From Cliona cf. orientalis (Eukaryota > Porifera > Demospongiae > Clionaida > Clionaidae): a stretch of 64,000 nucleotides of DNA. The stretch is from contig OZ005696.1 in NCBI GenBank assembly GCA_963930775.1, positions 9,168,980 to 9,232,979 of the forward strand, in the 5' to 3' direction. The translations under genes were made by a program, and so were the position numbers. Below, piece after piece: positions 22,155 to 43,100 of this stretch (positions are counted from its first letter, which is position 1; the number at the start of each line of letters is the position of its first letter). Below the pieces are notes generated by a model, which was not told the DNA's origin, did not search any database, and worked only from the letters and a program-made list of their open reading frames with translations.

Positions 22155-23968
22155 TTATGCAGTAGCTCCATAATTGTTATTCTGCGAGGGTCTCCTCCCT
22201 GCACTGGCAGAGAACTTGGTACTCTCCTCGTCTCTATGCTGTGAGGTGACTGCTGAAGGAGCACAGCCACCGTCTTCTCTTAAAAGAGGTTTACGGTCAG
22301 AGTCAGTACTGCCTCTAGGGCCACACCTCCCACAGCTCTTGCTAACAATGAAGTGGCTAATGATCTAACAGTCTGTCAAGAAAAAGTGACTGCTATAATG
22401 CTATATTAAACTATCCGCAACATGATAATTTTCTGAGTCTATGCTTGTACATTGAATACAATGATTGTAAGAAGCCTAGCCATGAATAATATTATAGCAA
22501 CAGCTGCAAGTACATCTTTGATGTAGATTATTAAAGAAGGATACTATTATGTCAAAGACCATTGTTCCCAGGCTGCCCACCAACCAGGGCAGCTTCTGAA
22601 GGAGAAAGACGCCATCCATCGAGTAGAGGAGAATGCCCAGACCATAAGTGACATTGCCAAGGACTGACAGAATGAACATGTGCACAGAGAGACCCTCCAC
22701 AGAACAACGCATGAACTGGATGCATGCAACATGGTGCCATCAAAGATATGAAAGAGAAAGAGAAAGAGGGGGAGGGGGCTTACATTTTTTACAATCTGAG
22801 GTACCCTAGCAATGACATAAAAGCCAGCTGACACAACTCCAATAATATAGCCAGCAACATATAGTTTATCATCTGGATCAATGATTCTCTTGTCCCACAA
22901 GAGTGTGCGTCCTGCTTTTGCTGGAGTGTGGTAGAGCTGCTGGCTTTGGTAGAGTGTGAGGTAAGGTGCCCCAGCTGCTAGGAAGACAGAGCTCACTAAC
23001 ACAGGGAGTAGGAGAGAGAGAACAACGCCATTTTTCCCACTTTTTCCATTTGACTGACAGACGAAAGCTTTGTAAAGACCTGCAAGCATAGATAATTAAA
23101 ACTGCTAGCAAAACTGCTAACTATATCAGGAAGAATTGCACCATCTTTTGCTAAACATTAATAAGCTAAACTATGTGGCCACCTGTGTATACATACATAA
23201 CTATGATCCCACCTGAGCACCCTTGATTCTTGATGACATAGTAAATGTATTGGCCCACAGTGATGACATCTATTACTACATGATAGAGAGCTGTAGCAAT
23301 CTATTAAATGAAAATGTTTAATTTGTCAAGAAATTTTGATCAAGTGACTGCATGGATTTATGAAATAATTGTGTATACCTCTGTCGCTAGTTGTTTAGAT
23401 AAGAATGCTCCAATGAAGTTTGCACTGTCACCAAGGAGCCACAGTGTCAGAAACCAGAAGGACAGTGCCTCATCACCCTTCCCCGTCCGACAGTTGGTCA
23501 CCAGCTGCCTGCATCAGATCAATAATTTGAATATTAGTACAAGTAAATGAACGGGATATCTACCATAGGGATTCTACAAGGGTCACTATTGCGCATGCGT
23601 AAGCACTATTGGAGCGTACATAGTCTAGTGCACGCGCTAACTAAGTAGACTACACGCATCCTTTTTTTACATAGTGAATTATGTGTAATACGCTGTATAA
23701 TAATTTGTAACCATCAATGCAATGATACTGATTCAATTTTAACTCACGGAACTTGCGCTACGAGCCAGCAGGCGATCGAGAGCATGCCGATCACGAAGGC
23801 GAACCACTGGCGAACGTTCGTCACGCACTCCTTAAAATACTTGAACACCAAGGCCGAGTGCATCGCGGCAGTCAGTTCCGGCGGACATTCAGTAGCATTA
23901 TCAGCCACGACGGACCAGCTGGTATTAGTACTCAGCATCAAATTCCATGGTTCCTCCACCAACGCCAT
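22155..23968 (-). CDS. SLC66A1: SLC66A1/PQLC2-like lysosomal amino-acid exporter, copy A
   Basis: Six exons (23748-23968, 23379-23508, 23213-23300, 22784-23079, 22545-22715, 22155-22364) join in phase to 371 aa, close to the roughly 367 aa of the human protein. The start MALVEEPWN is chosen because copy B begins equivalently (MMDDPWS); the longer upstream frame lacks this support. The first PQ-loop (VPQLVTNCRTGKGDEALSFW) and LWLLGDSANFIGA are typical of the family, and the second PQ-loop is RVPQIVKN. Several membrane helices are visible. The tail contains DRKPLL, fitting the [DE]xxxL[LI] lysosomal sorting motif known in PQLC2. Family members export cationic amino acids from lysosomes. Its 3' end abuts the 5' flank of array copy 3, and its terminal exon is the one found as relics in the array. 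Confidence 0.87.
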
Positions 23969-24268
23969 CAAAATTAAATTTTTTATGCCACGCGTCCACC
24001 GCGATCTAAAATTAATAAATACACGCCGTTGAAAGTATTGCATTTTGGCTAATAACTCATACTTACCTGCTGGTTGGAACGTAAGCCGGAGAGAAGAATG
24101 GGAGAGGGGAGGATGAAGATGTAGAGCCGAATTATCCCAGTGGTCTCTCTCGCGCCGTTTGACTGCGTAGCTAGTGGAAGGGTTGTTGACTTGCTTGCTA
24201 AGTGGAGAGTGTTGTACGCGGTATTGAAACCACATAAACGGCGACATGCTCAACACGTGGACACAACG

Positions 24269-24823
24269 ACGTTCATAGGAAATAAGTATTCAATGTAGCC
24301 ATGCAATGATGCATGCACATCCATGTATTCCGACATACAGTGTGGTTTGGCACACAAAAATAACGTAATGCAACTGGGACACTAGGGCCTAGTATTTAGA
24401 ACAGTACTATCATAGATTTAAAACATTACCAGTAATGTTAGTGGTAGCAACTAGAAATAGGTCAGATCTATGTGCCGATTACAACCAACATCATTCATCT
24501 CTATATAATATAATAAAATTATTATACGTACTCTCTTCAACTTACCATGCAAGCCCTTGGTTCCAGCTGGCAGCTGCTACACACTGACTGACTGCTTGGC
24601 ATGCAAAGTCATGGATCACAGTAATTAATTACTATACACTCACCAGGCATGCATCAAATGAACTGTATTATTTGGAACCACCTGATTTCATGAACACGTG
24701 CATGCATAGCTAATATACAAAGAATAACAGCCTGTGATTTTTTTTGCAAATGGTTGTGATGACAAGTATAAAGTATGATGAGTGGTTTGTAAAATTAATT
24801 ATACACACGTTACAATTGTTATA
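24269..24823. other. Gene-free interval between SLC66A1 copies
   Basis: About 850 bp separate the start codon of copy A (23968) from the stop of copy B (24824). Part is probably the promoter and 5' leader of copy A and the 3' UTR of copy B. No further gene or repeat was recognised. Confidence 0.4.
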
Positions 24824-26898
24824 TTAAGCAGTCGAGCCATAATCGTTAATCTGCACAGTCTCCCTCCCTTTTCTGACAGTGAGCTTCTCCTCTGCACTAC
24901 TGGAGTCCAGTCCAGCGGTAGTCCCATGGCCTTCGACATCTTTATCTCCTCCTAACAGTGGTTTACGGTCATCATGATCAACATCAGCGCCAGCTCTTGT
25001 ACGGCAGGTGCCACAGGTTTTGCTCACAAAGATGTGGGTAATGATCAGTTAATCGCTTGATCAAGGAACAACTATTCAAGGGGTTAACTATAACTATTAT
25101 ACTTAATATCTGAATATTGATAGTATTTGATACACAAAAGTATTGATAATAGTCAGTCTAGTCTTGTCCCCAGCTGGTTTCCTGCAGCCTTTGAATAATA
25201 TTTTATGTATAATATTATAAGGTGACTAAACATTAGTGCTGCCGTACGGTGTACTAAACTGACTGACAGCTTAGTGACAGCTTAGTGAGTGACAAGTAAC
25301 ACTGAGGAATGGGTGACATAAATAGAAGAAGGTTCCTCCTAAAGCAGTGAAGTGATTCTTGAGCAGTGATGCACTAACACTATTTGCTGAATGTGTCACC
25401 TATAGCTAGTAGCAGGAGTGCATTACTACTGCTACTAGTGTAGTAAAAGGATACTATTATGTCAAAGACCATTGTTCCCAGGCTGCCCACCAACCAGGGC
25501 AGCTTCTGAAGGAGAAAGACGCCATCCACTGAGTAGAGAAGAATGCCCAGACCATAAGTGACATTGCCAAGGACTGACAGAATGAACATGTGCACAGATA
25601 GACCCTCCACAGAACAACGCATGAACTGTATAAAAATTTAATGTCGTAGTTAGCATAATAACACAGAGAGAGATTCAGAGGGTGAGAGAGAGATATCTAG
25701 ACTTACATTCTTTACAATCTGAGGCACCCTTGCAAACACATAGAATCCAGCTGAAAACACACCAAAGATATATCCAGTGACGTATAATTTATCGTCGACA
25801 TCAATGATTCTCTTGTCCCACAATAGCGTGCGTCCTGCTTTTGCTGGAGTGTGGTAGAGCTGCTGGCTTTGGTAGAGTGTGAGGTAAGGTGCCCCAGCTG
25901 CCAGGAAGACAGAGCTCACCAACACAGGGAGTAGGAGAGAGAGAACAACATTGGTTCTCTTTGCCTGTTTCTTATTTGATTTACACAAAAATGCAGAGGC
26001 AAGACCTGCATGGAAGTATTGAATTTTTTATCACTCGACACATGAAGTATAATATATGACTGGCTATTCTTGAGTTGTTTATAACTTGGCCACATGTTTA
26101 AAATTAGTTTCCTTACTGCAGTAATCTAAACAATCAATAATAATATTATGATTGTAGCTAGACTCCACTTGTAGTAGTCTTCTCAGAAGTATACAAATAC
26201 TTTTAGGCATCAGTATTAGTTTCGACTAATGGAGATTCCACTTACCATCACAACCTTGATTCTTTATTACATAGAAGAGGTATTGGGACATTGTGATAAA
26301 GTCTAGCAATAAATAGTAAACTGCCGTTGCAATCTGTAGAAGTTAAAAATGAGATGATATTTGCGATCAATTGTGCATGAAGTTATGACAAACTGATTAG
26401 TGTATTCATATTCACCTCTGTGCCCAGTTGTTTGGAAAATATTGCTCCTATTAAATTTGTGCTATCCCCAAAGATCCATAGCATTAAGAACCAGAAGGAC
26501 AATGCTTCATCACCTTTCCCTGTCCGACAATTGGTCACCAGCTGCCTACATGTACAGATGAGTAAAGACACGCATACTTTTTAATAATAGGGTTTTTGAC
26601 GACCATTACCAACAATGCAGCAACACTGCATACTGCTATATAGCTAGCTCAGATATCTGACAATGATTCTTTAGTTTCCAACTTACGGAACTTGCGCAAC
26701 TAGCCAGCAGGCGATCGAGAGCATGCCGATCACGAAGGCGAACCACTGGCGAACGTTCATAACACATTCTCCAAAGTACTTGAACACCCAGGCCGAGTGC
26801 ATCGCGGCGGTCAATTCCGGGGGGCATTCGGTGGCATTATCGGCCACAAGGGACCAGCTAACGTTGCTGCCCAGCAAGCTCCAAGGATCGTCCATCAT
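24824..26898 (-). CDS. SLC66A1: SLC66A1/PQLC2-like lysosomal amino-acid exporter, copy B
   Basis: Exons 26687-26898, 26416-26545, 26246-26333, 25707-26005, 25455-25625 and 24824-25045 sum to 373 aa. Both PQ-loops (VPQLVTNCRTG and RVPQIVKN), the FGDSTNLIGAIFS helix and a DRKPLL tail are present, so a lysosomal cationic amino-acid exporter is the likely product. The exon 5 sequence is nearly identical to copy A while exons 2 and 3 have diverged. Oddity: the base pair before the terminal exon is TG where copy A has AG, so the conserved last exon may not be spliced in. Without it, exon 5 runs on to a different short tail ending GDTFSK and a stop, lacking the sorting motif. The gene is head-to-head with eIF4G. 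Confidence 0.82.
26596..26611. promoter_or_regulatory. Copy of the GACGACC(T/A)TTACCA motif
   Basis: TTGACGACCATTACCA in the first intron of SLC66A1 copy B. Unlike the array copies it is not just upstream of a start codon, so a promoter role here is doubtful. Confidence 0.3.
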
Positions 26899-28500
26899 CT
26901 ACCTCGTGCCTCGCCTAGCTGCTTGGTACGATCACCTTTTGCCCTTTAAATGGTAAATCTAGCGCCAAAACGCTCCGCCTCGCCACAGAGGTGACAATAA
27001 CTACTTTCCATCTATGTTTTGCATCACTACAGAAGTTGGCACATGTTGTGCGCATGCTACAAGAGATGGAGCTTGCGCAACAACACTACCGTCGGTTCGA
27101 TATTTCTCACCAGCCATTCCAGGAATTCGGTTAATTGGCGCAATCCACGTGCCAGGTCACCGTGACCTTTGGCCTTCCCCCGTGGCTTACTCGTATAAGC
27201 ATTTGCCACGGACAGTGGTAGATAGTATTATCCGCTCCAATCCTCCTCTCAGAGACTACCTAGCATAGGTTTTTAGCAGTAGGCTACGTAAATAGAACTA
27301 TATTTATCAATAAGTAAACGATCGTGTCTTCGTAAGTAGGGCGATCATCGCTACAAACCGCCAAAAAACAAGAAACCCCGAGTGCAACTTTTCACACACT
27401 CTACCACAGGGATCAAGCGACGCAGAGACTTTTATATCAAGCTAGAAGATACACACGGTACCTCTCAAGACAAGAAGACTAAGGAAAAGCACAAAGATCA
27501 GACGATTTTTTTGACCACAGAGTCGTGACTTCGCCAGCTTTTACGGTGTTGTAAATATACCACTCTCTCTACATAGGCAGTAGACCGGATACAACCTTTG
27601 GTGAGTTCACAAATTCATAGGTACAGTCGACAAGTAAGTCTTGTGGCGTATGATTCCCGTTACCCCTGTATCAGTGGGCTATTTTAGTTATATGTGTGCT
27701 AAAAATAGGACTCCTATCCCATTGAGACCCTAGAGTTTGGCCCATAATGCACACAGCCTTACCCCCTCTCTCTGTGTGTGCAAACCAATAGCAACCAACT
27801 TAGACTAGGAGCCAGCTTCTATTTTGATAGTACATGATGGCCTGTACACGACTAGATGGTATTAGGAGTATTCTGTATGCATGTACAACAGCAGGATTTG
27901 CTCTAGGGTCTGTAGTACACATAGAGTAGCAAAAAGAGGGGGGTATTGCGCAACATCCTCCCCTAAATTATTCTATAGTTATACTGTGTCACATGGCATA
28001 ATCATGGCATGACTGTGCTTCTATGATGTTAAATAGAGGTATGTTGAGATAATTATGGCGATATGTTGGCATAGTATGCATGTAGTGTGTTCTGTGCTAG
28101 TTTTTGGTACTGAAACTGTTTGAAGCAGACCTATGTTATGCCATGTTGCATGCTACCTGGCTGGCTTTATCATAATGTTGTTACTAAAAATAGTAACTGG
28201 TAGTTTATTTATTGAATTTCACATTCACTGTGTAACATATTCAGGTGGCCCCCTCTCTATTTCCTTGCAACTTTGTGCATGTATATTTGATAATATTGCG
28301 AGATTGTGGTGATGAAATGATTGTTGGCTGAAGCCCCTGTGATTGAGATTTTGATTTCTCTTGTGTATGCAATGATAATTTACTCACACACACTACACAT
28401 GTTGGCTCTCCCCCCATATGTAAATACAGTACATTGAGTATAGAGTATTATACCCCCCCCCCCAATAGATGCACATCATTTGTATGGTTATATCATTTTT

Positions 28501-28573
<73 letters not shown>

Positions 28574-28698
28574 CACGCATACACACTCACACACACTTTA
28601 GTTTCACCCTGGCTCCCTCTTTGTTCTCTCTCCCTCTTCATCCTTCCCCACTGGTGGCCAGCTCCTCGCGCTAGTGAGCACGCCACACCCACCCCATC
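26899..28698. other. Bidirectional promoter region and eIF4G 5' leader
   Basis: This interval separates the divergent SLC66A1 copy B and eIF4G. A CCTTTG|GTGAGT junction after 27600 could be the donor of a noncoding first eIF4G exon, and CGCGCTAG before 28678 could be the matching acceptor. A CT dinucleotide run occupies about 28505-28570. The small ORFs here show no family signature. Confidence 0.35.
28505..28570. repeat. (CT)n microsatellite
   Basis: About 33 uninterrupted CT units in the presumed 5' intron of eIF4G. Long Leu-Ser or Arg-Glu frames across it are artefacts of the repeat. Confidence 0.9.
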
Positions 28699-38634
<9,936 letters not shown>

Positions 38635-39896
38635 CACATTTTATCAGCTAAGCTGATCACATTCGTTTAATCTCTACTCTCTTCAATCACCAACTCTTTT
38701 AAAAATGAAATATTTCGTATCATTTTTTCTTTGTCAACTATGTTTCGTATGTTCATATTTCCTCCCTTTTCTCTTTCTCTTTCTCATTTTTTTGGTTTTT
38801 GCTGCATCTGTCATTGGCAAGTCAGTGATTGTCCGATGATTTTCTTTTGATGTCCGTCCGGTCATGTGATTTACTGTGTTTGATCATGTGACTTTCGTGG
38901 AATGTACGTGTATATATATTGTGTGTATGGCAAGATTGTCTTTAAATTATTATTTAAATATTATGTCAAATAATATTATTGCTAATTAATCTATTATTGT
39001 GTGTATAATGAATTTGTGACGGTGGTACAACATAACACACATATTTCATGATATTATGTACATGTAAATTTGTTCACTGTTCAGTCAAATGCATGATACC
39101 TTGTACCTACTATATTATACCTAGGGCTTAATGGTCTATAAGCCCTTGCTATATATAATAAATTATAGTACCTATAGAATTGTAGGCTGTCCTAGTAGTG
39201 GATGGGAAGATCCTTGCTGAGAGCTGTTGATTGGTGACAGCTGCTCACTTATCACATGCAGGCTATCAAAGTAACCTCATTGTTCCTTTATTAACCACTA
39301 GACTGGGGCCGTTTCAAATGCACAATGGTGCAGCGCAGGTAGCTGTAACATGAACACAGAAAGCCAGTACTCTTCTAAGGCTGCATGAATAGGGTAGGAT
39401 CTAGGAGGTGGCGAAGATGATGTAACACAGTTTTCCTGAATTGAGACGATAATAATTTCATGTTTCCAATTTCACAGAAAAGATGTAGCTGATTGATTTG
39501 ACAGTTGTGTGTAAAAACTAATAATTAACATACCAGCAGAATGGGGAAGCCACGTGAGTCTTGCAATTAAAGACTCTTTCGCTTTGATCTTTTGTGCATT
39601 GAAGTTATTGCAATAGCTTTCTGAGAAGTACCTTGCAAGTATTTTGTCTCCACGCAGTACATCCGTGCTTTGCCCACATGTGGTGGCCTTGTTTAATATT
39701 ATGGCTGCGGGTGACGATTACTGGTATACATACATTAATTACATGTAGCCAGCACATGCGCAGCGTGCACCACAGTACTAGCATACGCTGACCGCATAAT
39801 TGACTCACTGCTGCTCTGAGCTGCCTCGTGTGTACACATCCATACCGTCGCCACATCGTATGGCAGCAGCCAGACCATTCTACCTTCCAGAACTCT
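38635..39896. other. Intergenic interval between eIF4G and SLC45-type gene
   Basis: Presumed eIF4G 3' UTR (TTTT-rich, with ATATTATT stretches) followed by the promoter of the transporter gene. No RNA gene, repeat or further coding exon was recognised. Confidence 0.4.
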
Positions 39897-42819
39897 ATGC
39901 CGTCTGACCAGCTTCTTCCCAACAATGGGGAGCTCCACACTGACTTCGACTCGACCTCTACTAGTAGATCTACTACTGCTAGCGGCCATAGCCACAGCCA
40001 CAGCCATAGAAGATCGCGCGGCAGCACCCCTATGAAGTTCTGGCTGAGGGTCTTCATGCTCTCGTCCACAGTCTTCGCTTTGGAGTCGGCCTACACCGTG
40101 GAAGTTAGCTACGCATTCCCGGCTCTCCTGAAGACGGGGATGAGCGACAGATACGCTAGTCTGATGTGGGCATTCAGCCCTCTACTGGGGATCCTCTTTC
40201 AAGGGTACCTCGGCTCAGCTAGCGATCGTTCGCGATGTCGCTGGGGCAAGAGACGGCCGTTCATCGTCGGGCTAGCCGTGTGCGTATGCGTGTGTCTAGC
40301 TCTGTTCCCCTACGGCGAAGAAGTGGCCGATTCGGTTCTCCATCTCCCTTCTAATTCGGGGGGCAAGCAAATGTTCGTCTTCCTCTACACCGTTGTGGCG
40401 TTCGGTTTCATGGACTTCAGCCTGGACATGGTGGAGCCTCCTGTGCGGATGTACCTGCTCGATTCCGTATCGGTGGACCAAAGTGATCGTGCCAATTTCA
40501 TCTACTCGGTGATGATCGCAATGGGCGTGGGATTTGGTGCGCTGATCGGAGCCGTCAACTGGTCCACCCTCTCCGTGGACCCCTCCCTTGCTGCCCTCGG
40601 GGAGGACGACAGTCTGGTCAAGGTTGACAATTTCGAGTTCCAAGTGCGCGTGGTGTTCGGGATCAATTTGGTACTATTCGCCGTGTGTGTAGTGCTGACG
40701 GTGCTAAGCTTTAGCGAAAAGAACCCACGAGTTGCTATTGATACCGACATGGATACGTCTGCCCCTCCCTTGGTGGGAAAAGACAGTTCAAGAATTCAAT
40801 TAAACGGTAAAATTGAACACGAATCCCTGCTTCCGATTGAGTTAAAAGTTGAGCAATATCCTCCGCATACGCTCGAATCGCTTCTAATCGTGGACGACAA
40901 AATTCATACAAAGTCGCTAACTGGAAACAATCATCATCATCATCATCATCATCCAATCAGCATTCAGAATGGCAACCATCCCAGTCTAGCTTACCTATCT
41001 ACGGACACAAAGCTGAAAAATTCCCACAAAAGTGACCACAATGCGTATAGAACTCGTTCGCCTCTCTATCTCCTGCCCAGAATATGCAGCCTTAGAGTCG
41101 TTGCGTCATTTATCAATGATGTCATCGACAATCTACAGGGAATGTTGGAATTTATTCGCTACGCTTCACCCTCGACCCTTGTGGTATGGCTCGTCACATG
41201 GTTCGGGTGGATGGCCTATCTAGGATTCTCTTTCTTCTTTTCGGACTACCTCGCAATCGAGGTGTACGGGGGATCCCCCCAGTCTGCTGACGCGTCTGCC
41301 GTACAGCGCTACAGCCAGGGGGTGAGAATGGCCTGTGTCCTGCGAGCCTTCGTGGAGATTGTGAGCATCATGTACACCGTGGTGCTGGACTGGTACTCTC
41401 AGCAGATCAACTATCGGTGGTTGGTGGTCGTCGGGAATATCATCCACATGGCAGCCGTCGGTCTGATGCTTCTCTCTCCCTCTCTCCTCACTGCGTTCCT
41501 CGTGACTCTATCCGCTGCCATCATGGGCTCCAACCAAGACTGTGTCCCATACATGTTAATACACTACTATCATGTAAGTTGATGATGTAATTTTATACAT
41601 CTCCCCCATTCCCCTACATACTCGTATAATAATTGTTATAATATCATACTATCATACTAGTATTGAGTTGGGTGTGTTAGTTCCTATGCTATCATAATTA
41701 TTGCCTGAATTTGCCTCATCCCACTAGTGCCTGGCTCCACGATTTTATGAAGAAAGCCAGGAGTTAAAACTTATAGTACAGTATGTTCACATTATATGGC
41801 GTATGTCTTTATAATTATTAGGAATCCCAGACCCTTTCTCAAGGTTTGGCCTTTCAGTAATACCTGGTGAAAAGACTTGGAGTACTCTATACTCACTCTC
41901 TCACTCCTCCAATTTCTCACTAGACAATAATATAATAATAACTGAATAGTTTAAGGCTCGTCCCTCCCACTCTTTACGGTATTGTTGGTGGCCGAAGTAG
42001 AATAATGGAGGGGGGGGGGGGGTTGGCAGAGTATTGGGAACTTTCTTTGTATAGGATAATAATTATTATTGTTAGTTGCTAAAATTGCCTAGTATGTGGT
42101 TGTAGGGATGGGTATAACAATATTGTGTGAGGTTGGCATCTGAGTTTGATTGATACCGCCAGTTGGCAGAATGTTGTTTTTATGTACTGCACAGTGCAGT
42201 GCATCTGGGCTGGGTTGTATAATTCCATGACATTGTGTATATATGTAGCTTTATTACACAGTAGCAGCTAAGGCAAGGGCTTATGGATGTTGTCTACAAA
42301 ATTTAATATGTTATCATGGTGCCAGGTGCCTTGTGCTCATTAATTTTAATAAGGATAAGGAATTTACTGGCCGACTGCTTCGTGTTTGGCTTGCACTGTG
42401 CACTCGAAAGACCACAATTTTGTATTGACCATCACTGGCGGTACTGTTCATGTTGTGTAGTGTGTGATTTTGTGACTTGACAAGACATTTTGCTGGTCAC
42501 AACTCTTCTAACAATCACACGTTGTACTATACAAGGAACCATCATCATCACTGTCTGTATTCCATTCCAGGACTCTGGAACCCTTCTCTCTCGTCCCTGG
42601 CCCCATTCCAGCGACACAAAAGGCAAGGCCGTCTCCTTTCTTCGAATCTCCATGTTCATCGCACAGCTGTTTCTCGCCATCTCCATGGGCTCCCTGATCG
42701 ACATATGGGGAGGCCCCTCAATCATAATGTTCATCAGTCTATTGGCCGCGCTCCTCGGAGGCTGCACAGCCTACAATCTGACCGTCCAATCAGATCTTCG
42801 CAAAATTTCATTAAAATAG
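39897..42819 (+). CDS. SLC45A: SLC45-type sugar transporter (major facilitator superfamily)
   Basis: Two exons (39897-41573 and 42571-42819) encode 641 aa. The start MPSDQLLPNN is the first in-frame ATG; the frame is open further upstream only with a GTG. Residues 106-123 (GSASDRSRCRWGKRRPFI) are the MFS motif A as found in the SLC45 family, and helix 1 (FMLSSTVFALESAYTVEVSY) is also typical. About twelve helices are visible, with a long central cytosolic loop that holds an eight-His run. A second His-Ser repeat (GHSHSHSHRR) lies in the N-terminal tail. Family members move sucrose or glucose with protons, and SLC45A2 works in melanosomes. Which vertebrate paralogue is closest cannot be told here. 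The intron is about 1 kb; HPS3 starts 281 bp downstream on the same strand. Confidence 0.88.
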
Positions 42820-43100
42820 ATAAAATTTCATCCAATTATTTATTATTGATCATTGATGGGATTTCTTTTTATTTGATGTGGCACATATATAACATTAATA
42901 TTTTATGCACTTGATTGTACTATTACGGCTGGTAAAGTGTCGTTCGACGAAATTTATTGCGCATGCGCATTATTGATCACAGAAGGGGGCGTGGTGGTAT
43001 GCACAAATTGCTGAGTCAGCTGAAATTTCAGCTAGCTGAACCATCTCCTCCACTTATCGAGCTCATTTGATCGATCGCGCAGTGTTGATGAAGCAATAAG

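Noticed and set aside
23969-24256. N-terminal extension of SLC66A1 copy A
   Set aside because: Copy B has no counterpart, and the family length fits the MALVEEPW start.
27014-27268. 84-codon ORF upstream of eIF4G
   Set aside because: No family signature and it lies in the presumed promoter and 5' leader.
39828-39896. Upstream extension of the SLC45-type protein
   Set aside because: It would need a GTG start; the first in-frame ATG is at 39897.
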